From: an uncultured Reyranella sp.
GTDB taxonomy: Bacteria; Pseudomonadota; Alphaproteobacteria; Reyranellales; Reyranellaceae
Assembly: GCF_945957355.1 (NCBI RefSeq)
Contig: NZ_CAMFKM010000001.1
Location: 372,001 to 436,000 of the forward strand
Length of the DNA stretch: 64,000 nucleotides
Reading direction: 5' to 3'
Shown here: piece after piece, positions 41,402-49,745 of the stretch
Layout: each line of letters begins with the position of its first letter
How positions within the stretch are numbered: the first letter of the stretch is position 1
Made by a program: the position numbers and the translations under genes
Notes under the pieces: model-generated
Database searches by the model: none
Told to the model about the DNA's origin: nothing
The model's input: only the letters and a program-made list of their open reading frames with translations

Positions 41402-41922
41402 GCCGCGAGATCGTTGATGCTGTCGTCGGCGCGGCGCCACCAGCCATCGCGGCGAAGAGGCAACGCGTCGGCGGGATCGCCCGTGAGGGTCACGGCGTTG
41501 GTCGGCGTCTCCTCGACCGTCAGCTCGACACAATGCAGATCGTTGCCGTCGGCCGCGAGGAAAGCGTTGAGCTTGGCCATGAAGCAGGCGGCCAGCATCT
41601 CGGTCGTGGGATCGCCGGGCGTCACCAGCAGGCGCGACAGGCGCTCCCGCTCGTGCGTGCGGAACCAGTCGATCATCGGGTCGCGCTCGTCCAGCTGAAA
41701 GGCATGGTCGACCCGGTCGTCGATCCAGCGGTGCCAGCGCGCCTTGGCGCGGTCGAAGGGCGCCACCATGTTGGCGTCGCCGTCGAGGCGCTGCGGCGCG
41801 ACAGGCTGGATGCGGGCGATCACCTGTTCGTTGTGACCGTGGGGAATGGCGCATTTGCTGTGGGCGTCGGCGATCAGCCGGTGCGCCATGCTGTAACGCC
41901 GGGTGAAGACGAGGCTGAACAT
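41398..41922 (-). CDS. queD: 6-carboxytetrahydropterin synthase
   Basis: 174 residues. The zinc and catalytic residues H14 (SMAHRL), C24, H28 and H30 ([10 protein letters not shown]) give the C-x3-HGH motif specific to QueD. A late [10 protein letters not shown] carries the Glu that binds the pterin. It makes carboxytetrahydropterin from dihydroneopterin triphosphate. There is no ribosome site just upstream; a ten-codon leader ORF with a good one ends on the start codon, so translation may be coupled to it. Confidence 0.93.
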   Translation of the reverse strand: MFSLVFTRRYSMAHRLIADAHSKCAIPHGHNEQVIARIQPVAPQRLDGDANMVAPFDRAKARWHRWIDDRVDHAFQLDERDPMIDWFRTHERERLSRLLVTPGDPTTEMLAACFMAKLNAFLAADGNDLHCVELTVEETPTNAVTLTGDPADALPLRRDGWWRRADDSINDLAA

Positions 41923-41954
41923 CAGCCGCGCGCTCGGGACGCGAAGTCGATCAT
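41922..41954 (-). CDS. Ten-codon leader ORF overlapping queD
   Basis: ATG 41954 preceded by AGGAG with a six-base spacer reads [10 protein letters not shown] and stops at a TGA that shares two bases with the queD ATG (TGATG). The queD start itself lacks a ribosome site. This is the pattern of translational coupling. Its peptide has no visible attenuation codons. Confidence 0.45.
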   Translation of the reverse strand: MIDFASRARG

Positions 41955-42065
41955 CGGGGGCTCCTGTTTTGACCGGGTGGGACTACGACCGGGCCGGCGC
42001 GGGGCGCCGACGCGGCCCTTCTGCCCCAGCCCGGCCGCCGGGGGAAGCCGTCCCCGGCGCGGCAT

Positions 42066-42114
42066 GGTGCCGTCTCTTCGCAGCGTGTGAAGCTTGCTGC
42101 GGCGACAGGGCACC
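42066..42114. other. Stem-loop in the queD-DUF805 intergenic region
   Basis: GGTGCC (42066-42071) pairs with GGCACC (42109-42114), and inside them GCAGC (42080-42084) pairs with GCTGC (42096-42100), with an internal loop between. It occupies the middle of the 272-base gap between divergent genes. It matches none of the preQ1 riboswitch classes I know. Confidence 0.4.
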
Positions 42115-42195
42115 GCTCGCGGTTGGCCTAGGCACACGGCCCGATGACGTGCCAGACTTGAATTGCTCGGATTGCGAGCATCGGGGGAGTCAAAA

Positions 42196-42579
42196 TTGAA
42201 GAGTCTGTTGTTCAGCTTTCAGGGCCGCCTCAACCGCGCGCCCTATTGGTACGTGCATCTTGCCCTGGCGGCCATCCAGTTTCCGATCATGGTCACCTTG
42301 TTCGCCCTTCTCGTCTACCCGGCGATGGAGGCACAGGATATGGACGCCATTCAGGACGCCTCCAGGACGATGAACCTTGTCGGGTTGTTGTTCCTTCCCC
42401 TGTACTGGATCAGCCTTGCCGTGACCGTGAAGCGCTGCCACGACCGCGACAGGTCGGGCTGGTTCATCTTCATCTCGCTGATACCATTCATCGGCGTGAT
42501 CTGGCTCCTGGTCGAGCTCGGCTTCCTGCGCGGCACGGTCGGACCCAACCGGTTCGGCCCCGATCCTCTGGGCTATTGA
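42196..42579 (+). CDS. DUF805 family inner-membrane protein
   Basis: 127 residues with three or four membrane helices. Typical signatures are LFSFQGRLNRAPYW at the start, VKRCHDRDRSGWF in the middle (R-x-H-D-x-G/S-x-S-G) and NRFGPDPL near the end. Function unknown. TTG 42196 is used because GGGGGAG lies 7 bases upstream, where family proteins begin. The frame is open 11 codons further, without a ribosome site. Confidence 0.9.
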   Translation: MKSLLFSFQGRLNRAPYWYVHLALAAIQFPIMVTLFALLVYPAMEAQDMDAIQDASRTMNLVGLLFLPLYWISLAVTVKRCHDRDRSGWFIFISLIPFIGVIWLLVELGFLRGTVGPNRFGPDPLGY

Positions 42580-42663
42580 CGTTTTCTCAATCGGTCATGG
42601 CCGCGCCGCGGCGCGTCGCCTATTCTCCGCCGGATTTCAGAATCCCAGAGAAACGGAGACACC

Positions 42664-43371
42664 GTGCAGACGACGCCCCTTTCGAAAGAGCTCCACGACA
42701 CCCTGTCGAAGATCACCACCGCCAGCATCACGACGATCCTGCTGAAGAAGGGGCTGCGCAACGTCTGGATGCGCGGCACGCGGCCGATCAAGCCGGGCCA
42801 GGGCCGTCTCGTGGGACGCGTCTTCACCCTGCGCTTCGTGCCGGCGCGCGAGGATCTCGCCACGCCGGAGAGCTGGTCGTCGCCGATCTCGACCCGCGCC
42901 GCCATCGAGGCGATGCCCGAGGGCGCGATCGTCGTGGCCGATGCGATGGGCGTCACCGATGCCGGCATCTTCGGCGACATCCTCTGCGCGCGCATGAAGA
43001 AGAAGAACGTCGCGGGCCTGATCACCGACGGCGTGGTGCGCGACATTGCGGGCGTGCTGGGCACCGGCCTGCCGGTCTGGTGCCAGGGCGCCGCGGCCCC
43101 GCCCTCGGTCGCCGGCCTCACCTTCGTGAGCTGGCAGGAGCCGATCGGCTGCGGCGGCGTGGCGGTGTTCCCCAACGACGTGGTCGTGGTCGACGATGAC
43201 GGCGCGGTGCTGATCCCCCAGGCGCTGGTCGAGGCGGTCGCCAAGGAAGGCACCGAGCAGGAGCGGCTGGAAGGCTGGATCATGTCCGAGGTCGAGCGCG
43301 GCGTGCCGCTGCCCGGCCTCTATCCGCCGAACGACGAAGCCAAGGCGCGCTACGCCGCGACCAAGAAATAG
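42664..43371 (+). CDS. RraA-like / HMG aldolase family protein
   Basis: 235 residues from GTG 42664 with GGAG ten bases upstream. The RraA fold motifs are GRVFTLRFVPARED, AIVVADAMGVTDAGIFGDI and GLITDGVVRD with the conserved Asp/Arg. Members are either 4-hydroxy-4-methyl-2-oxoglutarate aldolases or RNase E regulators. The length over 220 and the C-terminal extension suggest the aldolase-like group; the actual substrate is not known. Convergent with the cyclase gene. Confidence 0.85.
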   Translation: MQTTPLSKELHDTLSKITTASITTILLKKGLRNVWMRGTRPIKPGQGRLVGRVFTLRFVPAREDLATPESWSSPISTRAAIEAMPEGAIVVADAMGVTDAGIFGDILCARMKKKNVAGLITDGVVRDIAGVLGTGLPVWCQGAAAPPSVAGLTFVSWQEPIGCGGVAVFPNDVVVVDDDGAVLIPQALVEAVAKEGTEQERLEGWIMSEVERGVPLPGLYPPNDEAKARYAATKK

Positions 43372-43386
43372 GCTGTCACCGCCCGG

Positions 43387-44769
43387 CTAGGCGACCCAGA
43401 CGTCGATCGGCGCTTCCCGCCCGCGCAGGCTGAGGGCCGGGACGCGACGGAAGCCACCGGTCACATCTCTGCCGGTGGCGTCGCCGACCCGCGACACCAC
43501 CGCGTCGCTGGCGACGATGCGGCAGCCCAGCGCGCGGGTCGCCGCCTCCAGCCGGCTCGCCACGTTCACCGTGTCGCCCAGGGTCGCGAATTCCAGCCGC
43601 CGCTCCGAGCCGATGTTGCCGAGGATCGCCGGCCCGAAATGGACGCCCACCGAGATGCTGAGCGGCGGCAGCCTGGCGGCCGCCAGTTCGGCGTTGGCGG
43701 CGGCGATTCCCTGGACGATGTCGCGGGCGGCGGCGAGCGCGTTGGTGCAGTCCGCGGGCGAGACCTGCGGCGTGCCGAAGGTCGCCATCACGCCGTCGCC
43801 CAGGTATTTGTCCAGCGTGCCGCCGTTGGAGAAGATCGCCTGCTCGATGACGCCGTGGCAGCGCCGGAGAAGCTCGACCACCGTCTCCGGCGTCTCGCGC
43901 TCGGCGAGCTTGGTGAAGCCCACGATGTCGGCGAACAGCACCGCGACGTCCTGGGATCGCACCGCGCCCACGTCGCTGCGGGCGGCGGCCAGTTCGTCGA
44001 CCATCGACGGCGGGAAGTAGCGCGAGAGGTTGGCACGTTCCGCGGCGACATTGGCCTGGCGGATCAGCAGCGCGTTGGATCGCTGCCCGCGCAGCGCGAG
44101 GATCGCCGCCACCAGGAAGAAGATGAGCATTTCCTGCGCGCGGATCGACCAGACCACGGCGTTCGGGTCGACGATCCCCCGCAGGACCGGCATGTCGGCG
44201 AAGGCGGCGGCAACCCGGGCGCCCAGCTCCGGGTCGGTGCTGCCGAACAGGGCGACGCCCAGCACCGACACGAGCCAGATCACCACGACGGCGCTCCCGA
44301 TCGAAAGGATGGTCAGCCATGAATAGGCGAGCGTCGCGAGCGCCAGGATGATGAAGAAATAGGGAAAGGTCTCGAAGCGGAAGATCATCGCCGTCGGGAA
44401 GCGTTCGGCCACGAAGGGATTCGGCACCGTGAGCGCCACCGCCAGCAGGACGAGGTCGGCCAGGATCAGCAGCAGCTCGATGCGGGAACGGCCCACCGTG
44501 GCGAAGCGGAGCTGTGCCCAGCCCAGCGCGATGAAGACCAGCAGCAGCCCGTGGAAATAGAGCATGCTCCAGCTGGCGTTCTGGAACGCGATCAGGACCC
44601 CGCTCGCCCCGAGGGCGACCGTGCGCGCCCAGGCGGCGATCCGCTGCCCTTCGAGCTTCTCCTTGCGCAGCGCCTCCAGCAGGAAGGGGTTCTCGGGCGA
44701 GGCGAGCCGCTCCTCGGCGCTCCGAAACCACAGGCTACGAAAGACTTCAGCTGGACCGGACGACACCAT
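43387..44769 (-). CDS. Membrane class III adenylate/guanylate cyclase
   Basis: 460 residues. About six membrane helices occupy residues 50-215 with an intervening loop. The cyclase domain (about 255-440) has metal Asp residues in VLFADIVGFTKLAERE and in YLGDGVMATFGTP, and the C-terminal NVASRLEAATRALG that carries the catalytic Asn/Arg region. It makes cyclic nucleotide, probably cAMP; the membrane part may sense a signal. AAGGGGG precedes ATG 44769. It is divergent from glutathione peroxidase. Confidence 0.9.
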   Translation of the reverse strand: MVSSGPAEVFRSLWFRSAEERLASPENPFLLEALRKEKLEGQRIAAWARTVALGASGVLIAFQNASWSMLYFHGLLLVFIALGWAQLRFATVGRSRIELLLILADLVLLAVALTVPNPFVAERFPTAMIFRFETFPYFFIILALATLAYSWLTILSIGSAVVVIWLVSVLGVALFGSTDPELGARVAAAFADMPVLRGIVDPNAVVWSIRAQEMLIFFLVAAILALRGQRSNALLIRQANVAAERANLSRYFPPSMVDELAAARSDVGAVRSQDVAVLFADIVGFTKLAERETPETVVELLRRCHGVIEQAIFSNGGTLDKYLGDGVMATFGTPQVSPADCTNALAAARDIVQGIAAANAELAAARLPPLSISVGVHFGPAILGNIGSERRLEFATLGDTVNVASRLEAATRALGCRIVASDAVVSRVGDATGRDVTGGFRRVPALSLRGREAPIDVWVA

Positions 44770-44942
44770 CACGCCCCCTTCTCACGAACGCCACCGGACA
44801 GCAGCATGGCGGGGGACCCGCGGCCGGTACAGGGCCGCCGGGACGACACACCCCGTCCCATGCGATACCCTTGGCAGCCCAGGAGGCCATCGATGACGAA
44901 GAGGCGGGATCGCGCGAACACCAGCGAAGCAGGCGGCCGCAT

Positions 44943-45512
44943 ATGAAAGTGCTGCGCATGCTGGCCTTCGCCGTCGCGGGCGCGCTGCTGTCGGCGGCAG
45001 CCTGGTCGCAGGCCGGGCGCCAGCCGGTCGACTGGGCCACCGTCTCGCTCGAATCGATCGGCGGCGGGCCGCTGCCGACCAAAGACTATGCCGGCAAGGT
45101 CGTGCTGCTGGTCAACACGGCCTCGCTCTGCGGCTTCACCGGCCAGTACAAGGGGCTGGAGGAGCTGTGGCGGCGCTACAAGGATAAGGGCCTCGTGGTG
45201 CTGGGCGTGCCGTCGAACGATTTCGGCGGCCAGGAGCCCGGCAGCAAGGAGGAGATCAAGCGCTTCTGCGAGGCGAGCTTCGACGTCACCTTTCCGCTCG
45301 CCGACAAGCAGATCGTGTCCGGCGCCAACGCCCATCCGCTCTATCGCTGGGCCGCGGCGCAGACCGGCACGATCGGCACGCCGAGCTGGAACTTCCACAA
45401 GATCCTGATCGGCCGCGACGGACGGGTCATCGACTGGTTCACCGCCGTGAGCGGCACGGGATCGAAGCTCGAACGCGCCATCGAGGCGGCGCTGGCCCGC
45501 CCCATTAGCTGA
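44943..45512 (+). CDS. Glutathione peroxidase, exported
   Basis: 189 residues with a signal peptide (VLRMLAFAVAGALLSAAA, cleavage likely after SQA). The peroxidatic Cys is C63 in NTASLCGFTGQY, with Gln in DFGGQEPGS and Trp in PSWNFHKILI. The Cys replaces selenocysteine as usual in bacteria. It reduces peroxides in the periplasm, probably using thioredoxin-like donors. A repeat with an embedded GIY-YIG gene starts 18 bases downstream. Confidence 0.92.
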   Translation: MKVLRMLAFAVAGALLSAAAWSQAGRQPVDWATVSLESIGGGPLPTKDYAGKVVLLVNTASLCGFTGQYKGLEELWRRYKDKGLVVLGVPSNDFGGQEPGSKEEIKRFCEASFDVTFPLADKQIVSGANAHPLYRWAAAQTGTIGTPSWNFHKILIGRDGRVIDWFTAVSGTGSKLERAIEAALARPIS

Positions 45513-45529
45513 ATTGGTTCAAACAATCA

Positions 45530-45955
45530 CCTCATCCTGAGGAGCGGCCGCAGGCCGCGTCTCGAAGGATGGGCAAAGGTCGAGCTGGCTGGAACCATGG
45601 ACAATGAAGACGGAGCGCACGTCTACATGCTTCGCTGTTCAGACGGCAGCTACTATGTCGGCTCGGCGCGTCGTGGCCTGGAGCGGCGTCTTTCCGAACA
45701 CAATAACGGTACTTACGGCGGCTATACTGCCAAACGTCTGCCGGTGGTCATCGTTTGGTCGGAGCATTTTCTGAACATCACCGATGCAATCGCGGTCGAA
45801 AGACAAGTCAAAGGCTGGTCGCGGGCCAAGAAGGAGGCCCTGATCAAAGGCGATTTCGGGGCGCTTCGGGTGCTCGCGAAAAGAGGTGGCGAATGACTTG
45901 GCCCGCTGCCCATCCTTCGAGACGCGCCCCTGCGGGGCGCTCCTCAGGATGAGGT
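45530..45955. mobile_element. R2 two-arm palindrome enclosing a GIY-YIG gene
   Basis: Left arm (45530-45575) and right arm (45907-45955) are mutually inverted: CCTCATCCTGAGGAG ... GAAGGATGGGCA on the left and the complement on the right. The CDS at 45597-45896 lies between them. Each arm has its own variable inner stem (CGGCC-GCA-GGCCG left, GCGCCCC-TGC-GGGGCGC right). The gene-free copies at 49619 and 54987 look like shortened versions with the same arms. Whether this element moves is an inference. Confidence 0.75.
45597..45896 (+). CDS. GIY-YIG nuclease-family protein
   Basis: 99 residues forming only the GIY-YIG domain: VYMLRCSDGSYYVGSARRGL with the two tyrosine motifs, RRLSEHNNGTYGGYTAKRLP with the catalytic-Arg region, and a Glu in AIAVERQVKGWSRAKKEAL. 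Short UvrC-like endonucleases of this type are common and of unclear role. The gene sits exactly between the two arms of the R2 palindrome, 21 bases from the left arm and 10 from the right. Its codon use is less GC-rich than its neighbours. Confidence 0.9.
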   Translation: MDNEDGAHVYMLRCSDGSYYVGSARRGLERRLSEHNNGTYGGYTAKRLPVVIVWSEHFLNITDAIAVERQVKGWSRAKKEALIKGDFGALRVLAKRGGE

Positions 45956-46095
45956 AAGTGCTTGAATCGATTCATTTCCGGCCAACATGAGGTTGTTGTT
46001 TGAGCCGCAGAGCGGGCGAACCATTTCGGGACGTTTGGCTGTACCCGAACGGCCGCGCTATCGTCGTCGCCTAAAATCATAATGGAGACGTCCCG

Positions 46096-47259
46096 ATGGC
46101 GATGGCCGAAGCCGCTGCCCCTCTCACTGCCGATGACCATGCAAAGGTGATGGCCGAATACAGCCGCGCCGGCGAAGAGCGCGCGCGGGCGCTGGGCAAT
46201 CGCGGGCCGATCCGGCTCGATGCCAATGGAAAGCTGGCCCAGGACATCCTCGACGCCTACTGGACGCACGGCTTCTACGTCTTCGAGGGCGTGGCGGGAC
46301 CGGAGGAGCTGGCCGAGCTGCGGGCCGACGTCGATGCCATCCTCGAGCGCGCGCCGGTCGAGCCGGGTGCCGCGCTCGACCGCAACGGCCGTCCCGCGTT
46401 CGGCGAGGGCGTGCTGAAGCCGCCCTATCGCTGGGCCAAGCCCTTGAGCGATCCGCTCGGCGGCACCACCAAGAACAATGGCCGCCATCCGGTGGCGATG
46501 AGTCAGCCGACGCTCAGCGAGGACGCGCCGGCCTGGACCGTCGAGCTGCTCGACGGCAACCTCTACCTGATGAACGCCGCCTTCCGGCTCTACGGCCATC
46601 CCGGCCTGCTGGCCGCCGCCGCATCGATCCTGGGCGACGACTTCGTGCCCTACAACGAGGTGACCTTCATCAAGGAAGCCGGCCTCGGCCCCTCGGTCGC
46701 CTGGCACCAGGACGGCACGACCCATTGGGACGCCGCCGACTGGGACATGGGCGCCCACGGCTTCAACTTCATGACCCAGCTCTATCCCAGCACGGCGGGC
46801 AACTGCGTCTGGGTGCTGCCGGGCAGCCATCGCCACGGCAAGGCCGACATCCGCAAGCTGGTCGCCGAGAGCGGCTCCGACCGGATCGAAGGCGCGGTGC
46901 CGATGCTGGCCGGCGCCGGCGACACGATCGTCACCAACCGCCAGCTGCTGCACGGCTCCTTCGCCAACTCCTCGCCCGACCGCCGGGTCACGCTCAACGC
47001 CGGCTTCTTCCCGCGCAAGCGCGTGCTGAACGTCACGACGAAGCGGCTGAACGGCGAGACCGTGACCTACGACGGCGAGCGCATCGACAGGCGGCTGCGC
47101 ATCCTGCTGCTCGCCATCGACGCACGCCGCCAGCGCTTCCCGCAGGAGAAGAGCTACGTCTATCGCCCGCTCGCCGACCGCCAGGACGAGAACCGCTGGA
47201 GCGAGGCGATGCGCGAGGCGGTGCTGAAGAACTACAACCAGCTCGACATGTTCATCTGA
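46096..47259 (+). CDS. Phytanoyl-CoA dioxygenase (PhyH) family protein
   Basis: 387 residues with the non-haem iron facial triad: H and D in VAWHQDGTTHWD near 205, the distal His in LLHGSFANSSPDRRVTLN near 298 with the 2-oxoglutarate-binding Arg. It uses 2-oxoglutarate and O2 to hydroxylate an unknown substrate. GGAG lies 10 bases before ATG 46096. The small secreted protein gene starts 4 bases after it. Confidence 0.9.
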   Translation: MAMAEAAAPLTADDHAKVMAEYSRAGEERARALGNRGPIRLDANGKLAQDILDAYWTHGFYVFEGVAGPEELAELRADVDAILERAPVEPGAALDRNGRPAFGEGVLKPPYRWAKPLSDPLGGTTKNNGRHPVAMSQPTLSEDAPAWTVELLDGNLYLMNAAFRLYGHPGLLAAAASILGDDFVPYNEVTFIKEAGLGPSVAWHQDGTTHWDAADWDMGAHGFNFMTQLYPSTAGNCVWVLPGSHRHGKADIRKLVAESGSDRIEGAVPMLAGAGDTIVTNRQLLHGSFANSSPDRRVTLNAGFFPRKRVLNVTTKRLNGETVTYDGERIDRRLRILLLAIDARRQRFPQEKSYVYRPLADRQDENRWSEAMREAVLKNYNQLDMFI

Positions 47260-47263
47260 CGGG

Positions 47264-47716
47264 ATGCGGTTCGGCCTCGTTCTGCTGCTCGTGATTGCCG
47301 CCCTGCCGACGCAGGCACAAGCACAGGCGCAGGACCCCGAACCGCTCCTGAACGACGACGACCTCGCCGCCTATTGCCTGGGCGTGAACGGCCAGCTCGC
47401 CGAGCGCTTCCGCCAGATGCAGCTCTGGGGCTGCGGCAAGGCGGCGGGGATGCAGTGGTGCCGCGACGCCAAGGCGTCCGCGCCCGAGGCGATGCGGGCC
47501 CGCGAACGGCTGGTCATCCGCTTCGCCAACGTGCTGACCCGCAAGGGCCTTTTAGACATCGAGCGCCCGCCGGAGTCGCGCGCGCGCCTGACGAAGATCG
47601 TCTCCGACGGCTCGACCGACGCCCGCGCCTGCTTCAACCCCAAGGGCGACCGCGACGAAGCCGCCTGCGCCCGGCTGCAGCGTTGCGAGGAAGCGGAGCA
47701 GCGTGTGGGGCAGTAA
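47264..47716 (+). CDS. Small secreted Cys-containing hypothetical protein
   Basis: 150 residues. Signal peptide RFGLVLLLVIAALPTQAQA, then a mature chain of about 125 residues with six Cys (in AAYCLGVN, WGCGKAAG, QWCRDAK, ARACFNP, AACARL and QRCEEA), suggesting disulfides in the periplasm. No family recognised. Probably transcribed with the dioxygenase upstream (4-base gap). Ends at the edge of R3 copy 3, whose first bases overlap its stop. Confidence 0.7.
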   Translation: MRFGLVLLLVIAALPTQAQAQAQDPEPLLNDDDLAAYCLGVNGQLAERFRQMQLWGCGKAAGMQWCRDAKASAPEAMRARERLVIRFANVLTRKGLLDIERPPESRARLTKIVSDGSTDARACFNPKGDRDEAACARLQRCEEAEQRVGQ

Positions 47717-47813
47717 AGGTCCCTCACGGCGTTCGGGATGACATCGTTTGTTTGATCGGCGCACTGCGCAATTCCAAACAAAATTGTCATCCCGAACGCC
47801 GTGAGGGACCTTT
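47715..47813. repeat. R3 palindromic repeat, copy 3
   Basis: Left arm AAAGGTCCCTCACGGCGTTC with CGGGATGACA, right arm TGTCATCCCGAACGCCGTGA with GGGACCTTT, separated by about 40 bases. Relative to copy 1 the core CGCTTACGCT is replaced by CACGGCGTT on the left and by the matching complement on the right. Confidence 0.95.
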
Positions 47814-47892
47814 CACCTTCCACGAGATGGTGGGTGGCTAGCCGCCGCCTGAACCGCGTGCGAGATTTCACCGACATTCAGCGAGGACACGG

Positions 47893-49578
47893 ATGACCCA
47901 GTCGACATGGCGCGAGCGCGCGGGCACGCAATTCACCTGCGAGAAGCAGCCGGCGCACGGGCCTGCGGGCATGGCGGTTTCCAACCATCCGCTGGCCTCG
48001 GCGGCCGGGCTGGAAATGCTGGCGGCCGGCGGCAACGCGGTCGATGCGGCGGTCGCCATGCAGTTTGCGCTGACCGTGGTCGAGCCGATGATGGTCGGGC
48101 TGATCGGCGGCACGACCTGCCACATCCGCCTGGCCGACGGCAGCCATCGCATCCTCGACGGCATGAGCGCCGTGCCGCAGATGGGCCATCCCGACATGTA
48201 CAAGCCGGTCCCCGGCGCCGCGCCCGAGGTCTATGACGTCGAGGGGCAGGAGAACCTGGTCGGGCCGAAGTCGGTCGCGACGCCGGGCTCGCTGCGCGCC
48301 TGGTGCCTGGCGCTGGAACGCTTCGGCACGATGAGCCTCGCCGACGTGATGCAGCCCGCGATCCGCCATGCCGCGCGCGGCTTTTCGGTGACGCCCTATC
48401 TCTCGGACTGCATCAAGGATGCCGGCGCTGATCTCTCGAAGGACAAGCTCGCCGCCAACCTGCTGCTGCCCAACGGCACACCGCTGAAGCCCGGCGAGCG
48501 GCTGGTGCAGGGACAATATGCCGAGGCGCTGACCCTGGTGTCGCAGCAGGGCGAGAAGGCGCTGCACGGCGGGCCGCTCGGCGACCTCCTCGTCGAATGC
48601 ATGGAGAAGACCGGCGGCTTCGTGCGCCGCGACGATCTCACCGGCTACAAGGTGGAAGAGCGCGCGCCGATCCGCGGCCACTATCGGGGCTGGGAGATCC
48701 TCGGACCGCCGCCGCCCGCCGCCTCGGGCGTGCACATCGCCCAGATGCTGAACATCCTCGAAGCCTACGACATCGCGAAGATGGGCTTCGGCACGGTCGA
48801 CACGCTGCACCTGCTGGCCGAAGTGCTGAAGATCGCCTTCGCCGACCGCGCCGAGGCGAGCGGCGACCCGGACTTCGTGAAGGTGCCGGTCGAGCGCATC
48901 GTGAGCCGCGACTATGCCGACCAGCGCCGCAAGCTTCTGGACATCGCCCGCGCGACGCAGTGGACGGGCGGGCTGCAGGCCGCCGAAGGCCAGGACACGA
49001 CCCATCTCACCGTGGCCGACGGCAAGGGCAACGTCGTCAGCACGACGCAGACCATCAACAGCCTGTTCGGCGCGCGCTTCATCGTGCCCGGCACCGGCAT
49101 GATCCCCAACAACTACATGAACAACTACGACCCGCGCCGCGGCAACGCGCTGTCGATCGCGCCGGGCAAGAGGGTCACGACCTCGATGTCGCCGATGATG
49201 GCGCTGCGGGACGGCAAGGTGCGCTATGCGCTGGGCCTGCCCGGCGGCCGCAAGATCTTCCCCTCGGCGCTGCAGGCCCTGCTCAACCTGATCGACCACG
49301 GCATGGACCTGCAGGAAGCCGTCGAGGCGCCGCGTATCTGGACCGAGGGCCCCGTCCTCGAAGTCGAGCACGGCATCCCCGCCCCGGTCCGCCAGGGCCT
49401 CGAAGCCCGCGGCCACAAACTCAAGATCATGCCGACCGTGGCCGGCGGCATGAACGCCATCCAGTTCCACGACGACGGCACCATGACCGGCGCCGCCTGC
49501 TGGCGCGCCGACGGCACGGCGGCCGCGCTGGGCGGCGGCCTGGCGCGCGCGGGGGTGCGGTTCGTGTTGCCGGCTTAG
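47893..49578 (+). CDS. ggt: Gamma-glutamyltransferase family protein
   Basis: 561 residues, an Ntn-hydrolase precursor expected to self-cleave. The nucleophile Thr lies in QDTTHLTVADGKGNVVSTTQTIN, preceded by residues of the large subunit. The later block PGKRVTTSMSPMMALRDGK and GLPGGRKIFPS bind the gamma-glutamyl group. There is no clear signal peptide at ATG 47893, unusual for classical GGT, so it may be cytosolic or act on another amide. A stretch of 180 bases with R3 separates it from the upstream gene. Confidence 0.88.
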   Translation: MTQSTWRERAGTQFTCEKQPAHGPAGMAVSNHPLASAAGLEMLAAGGNAVDAAVAMQFALTVVEPMMVGLIGGTTCHIRLADGSHRILDGMSAVPQMGHPDMYKPVPGAAPEVYDVEGQENLVGPKSVATPGSLRAWCLALERFGTMSLADVMQPAIRHAARGFSVTPYLSDCIKDAGADLSKDKLAANLLLPNGTPLKPGERLVQGQYAEALTLVSQQGEKALHGGPLGDLLVECMEKTGGFVRRDDLTGYKVEERAPIRGHYRGWEILGPPPPAASGVHIAQMLNILEAYDIAKMGFGTVDTLHLLAEVLKIAFADRAEASGDPDFVKVPVERIVSRDYADQRRKLLDIARATQWTGGLQAAEGQDTTHLTVADGKGNVVSTTQTINSLFGARFIVPGTGMIPNNYMNNYDPRRGNALSIAPGKRVTTSMSPMMALRDGKVRYALGLPGGRKIFPSALQALLNLIDHGMDLQEAVEAPRIWTEGPVLEVEHGIPAPVRQGLEARGHKLKIMPTVAGGMNAIQFHDDGTMTGAACWRADGTAAALGGGLARAGVRFVLPA

Positions 49579-49618
49579 TCTAGAGTCTCGCCGAGTTCGA
49601 TAGAAGCACCACCACGAA

Positions 49619-49728
49619 CCTCATGCTGAGGAGCGCTCCGCAGGAGCGCGTCTCGAAGCATGGGCACGAGCACCGCGCCTATTTGCCCATCCTTCGAGAC
49701 GGCCCTTCGGGCCTCCTCAGGATGAGGT
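49619..49728. repeat. R2 two-arm palindrome, gene-free copy
   Basis: CCTCATGCTGAGGAG...GAAGCATGGGCA (left) and GCCCATCCTTCGAGAC...CTCAGGATGAGGT (right), 17 bases apart. Left inner stem GCGCTCC-GCA-GGAGCGC, right inner stem GGCCC-TTC-GGGCC. On the left arm the outer CATCCT/AGGATG pair has become CATGCT/AGCATG, still paired. Confidence 0.95.
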
Positions 49729-49745
49729 CGTGTGGTCGTCTCCCC

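Noticed and set aside
42066..42114. preQ1 riboswitch for queD-queE
   Set aside because: The pairing and loop sequences do not match preQ1-I, -II or -III as I know them, and the element is far from the queD ribosome site.
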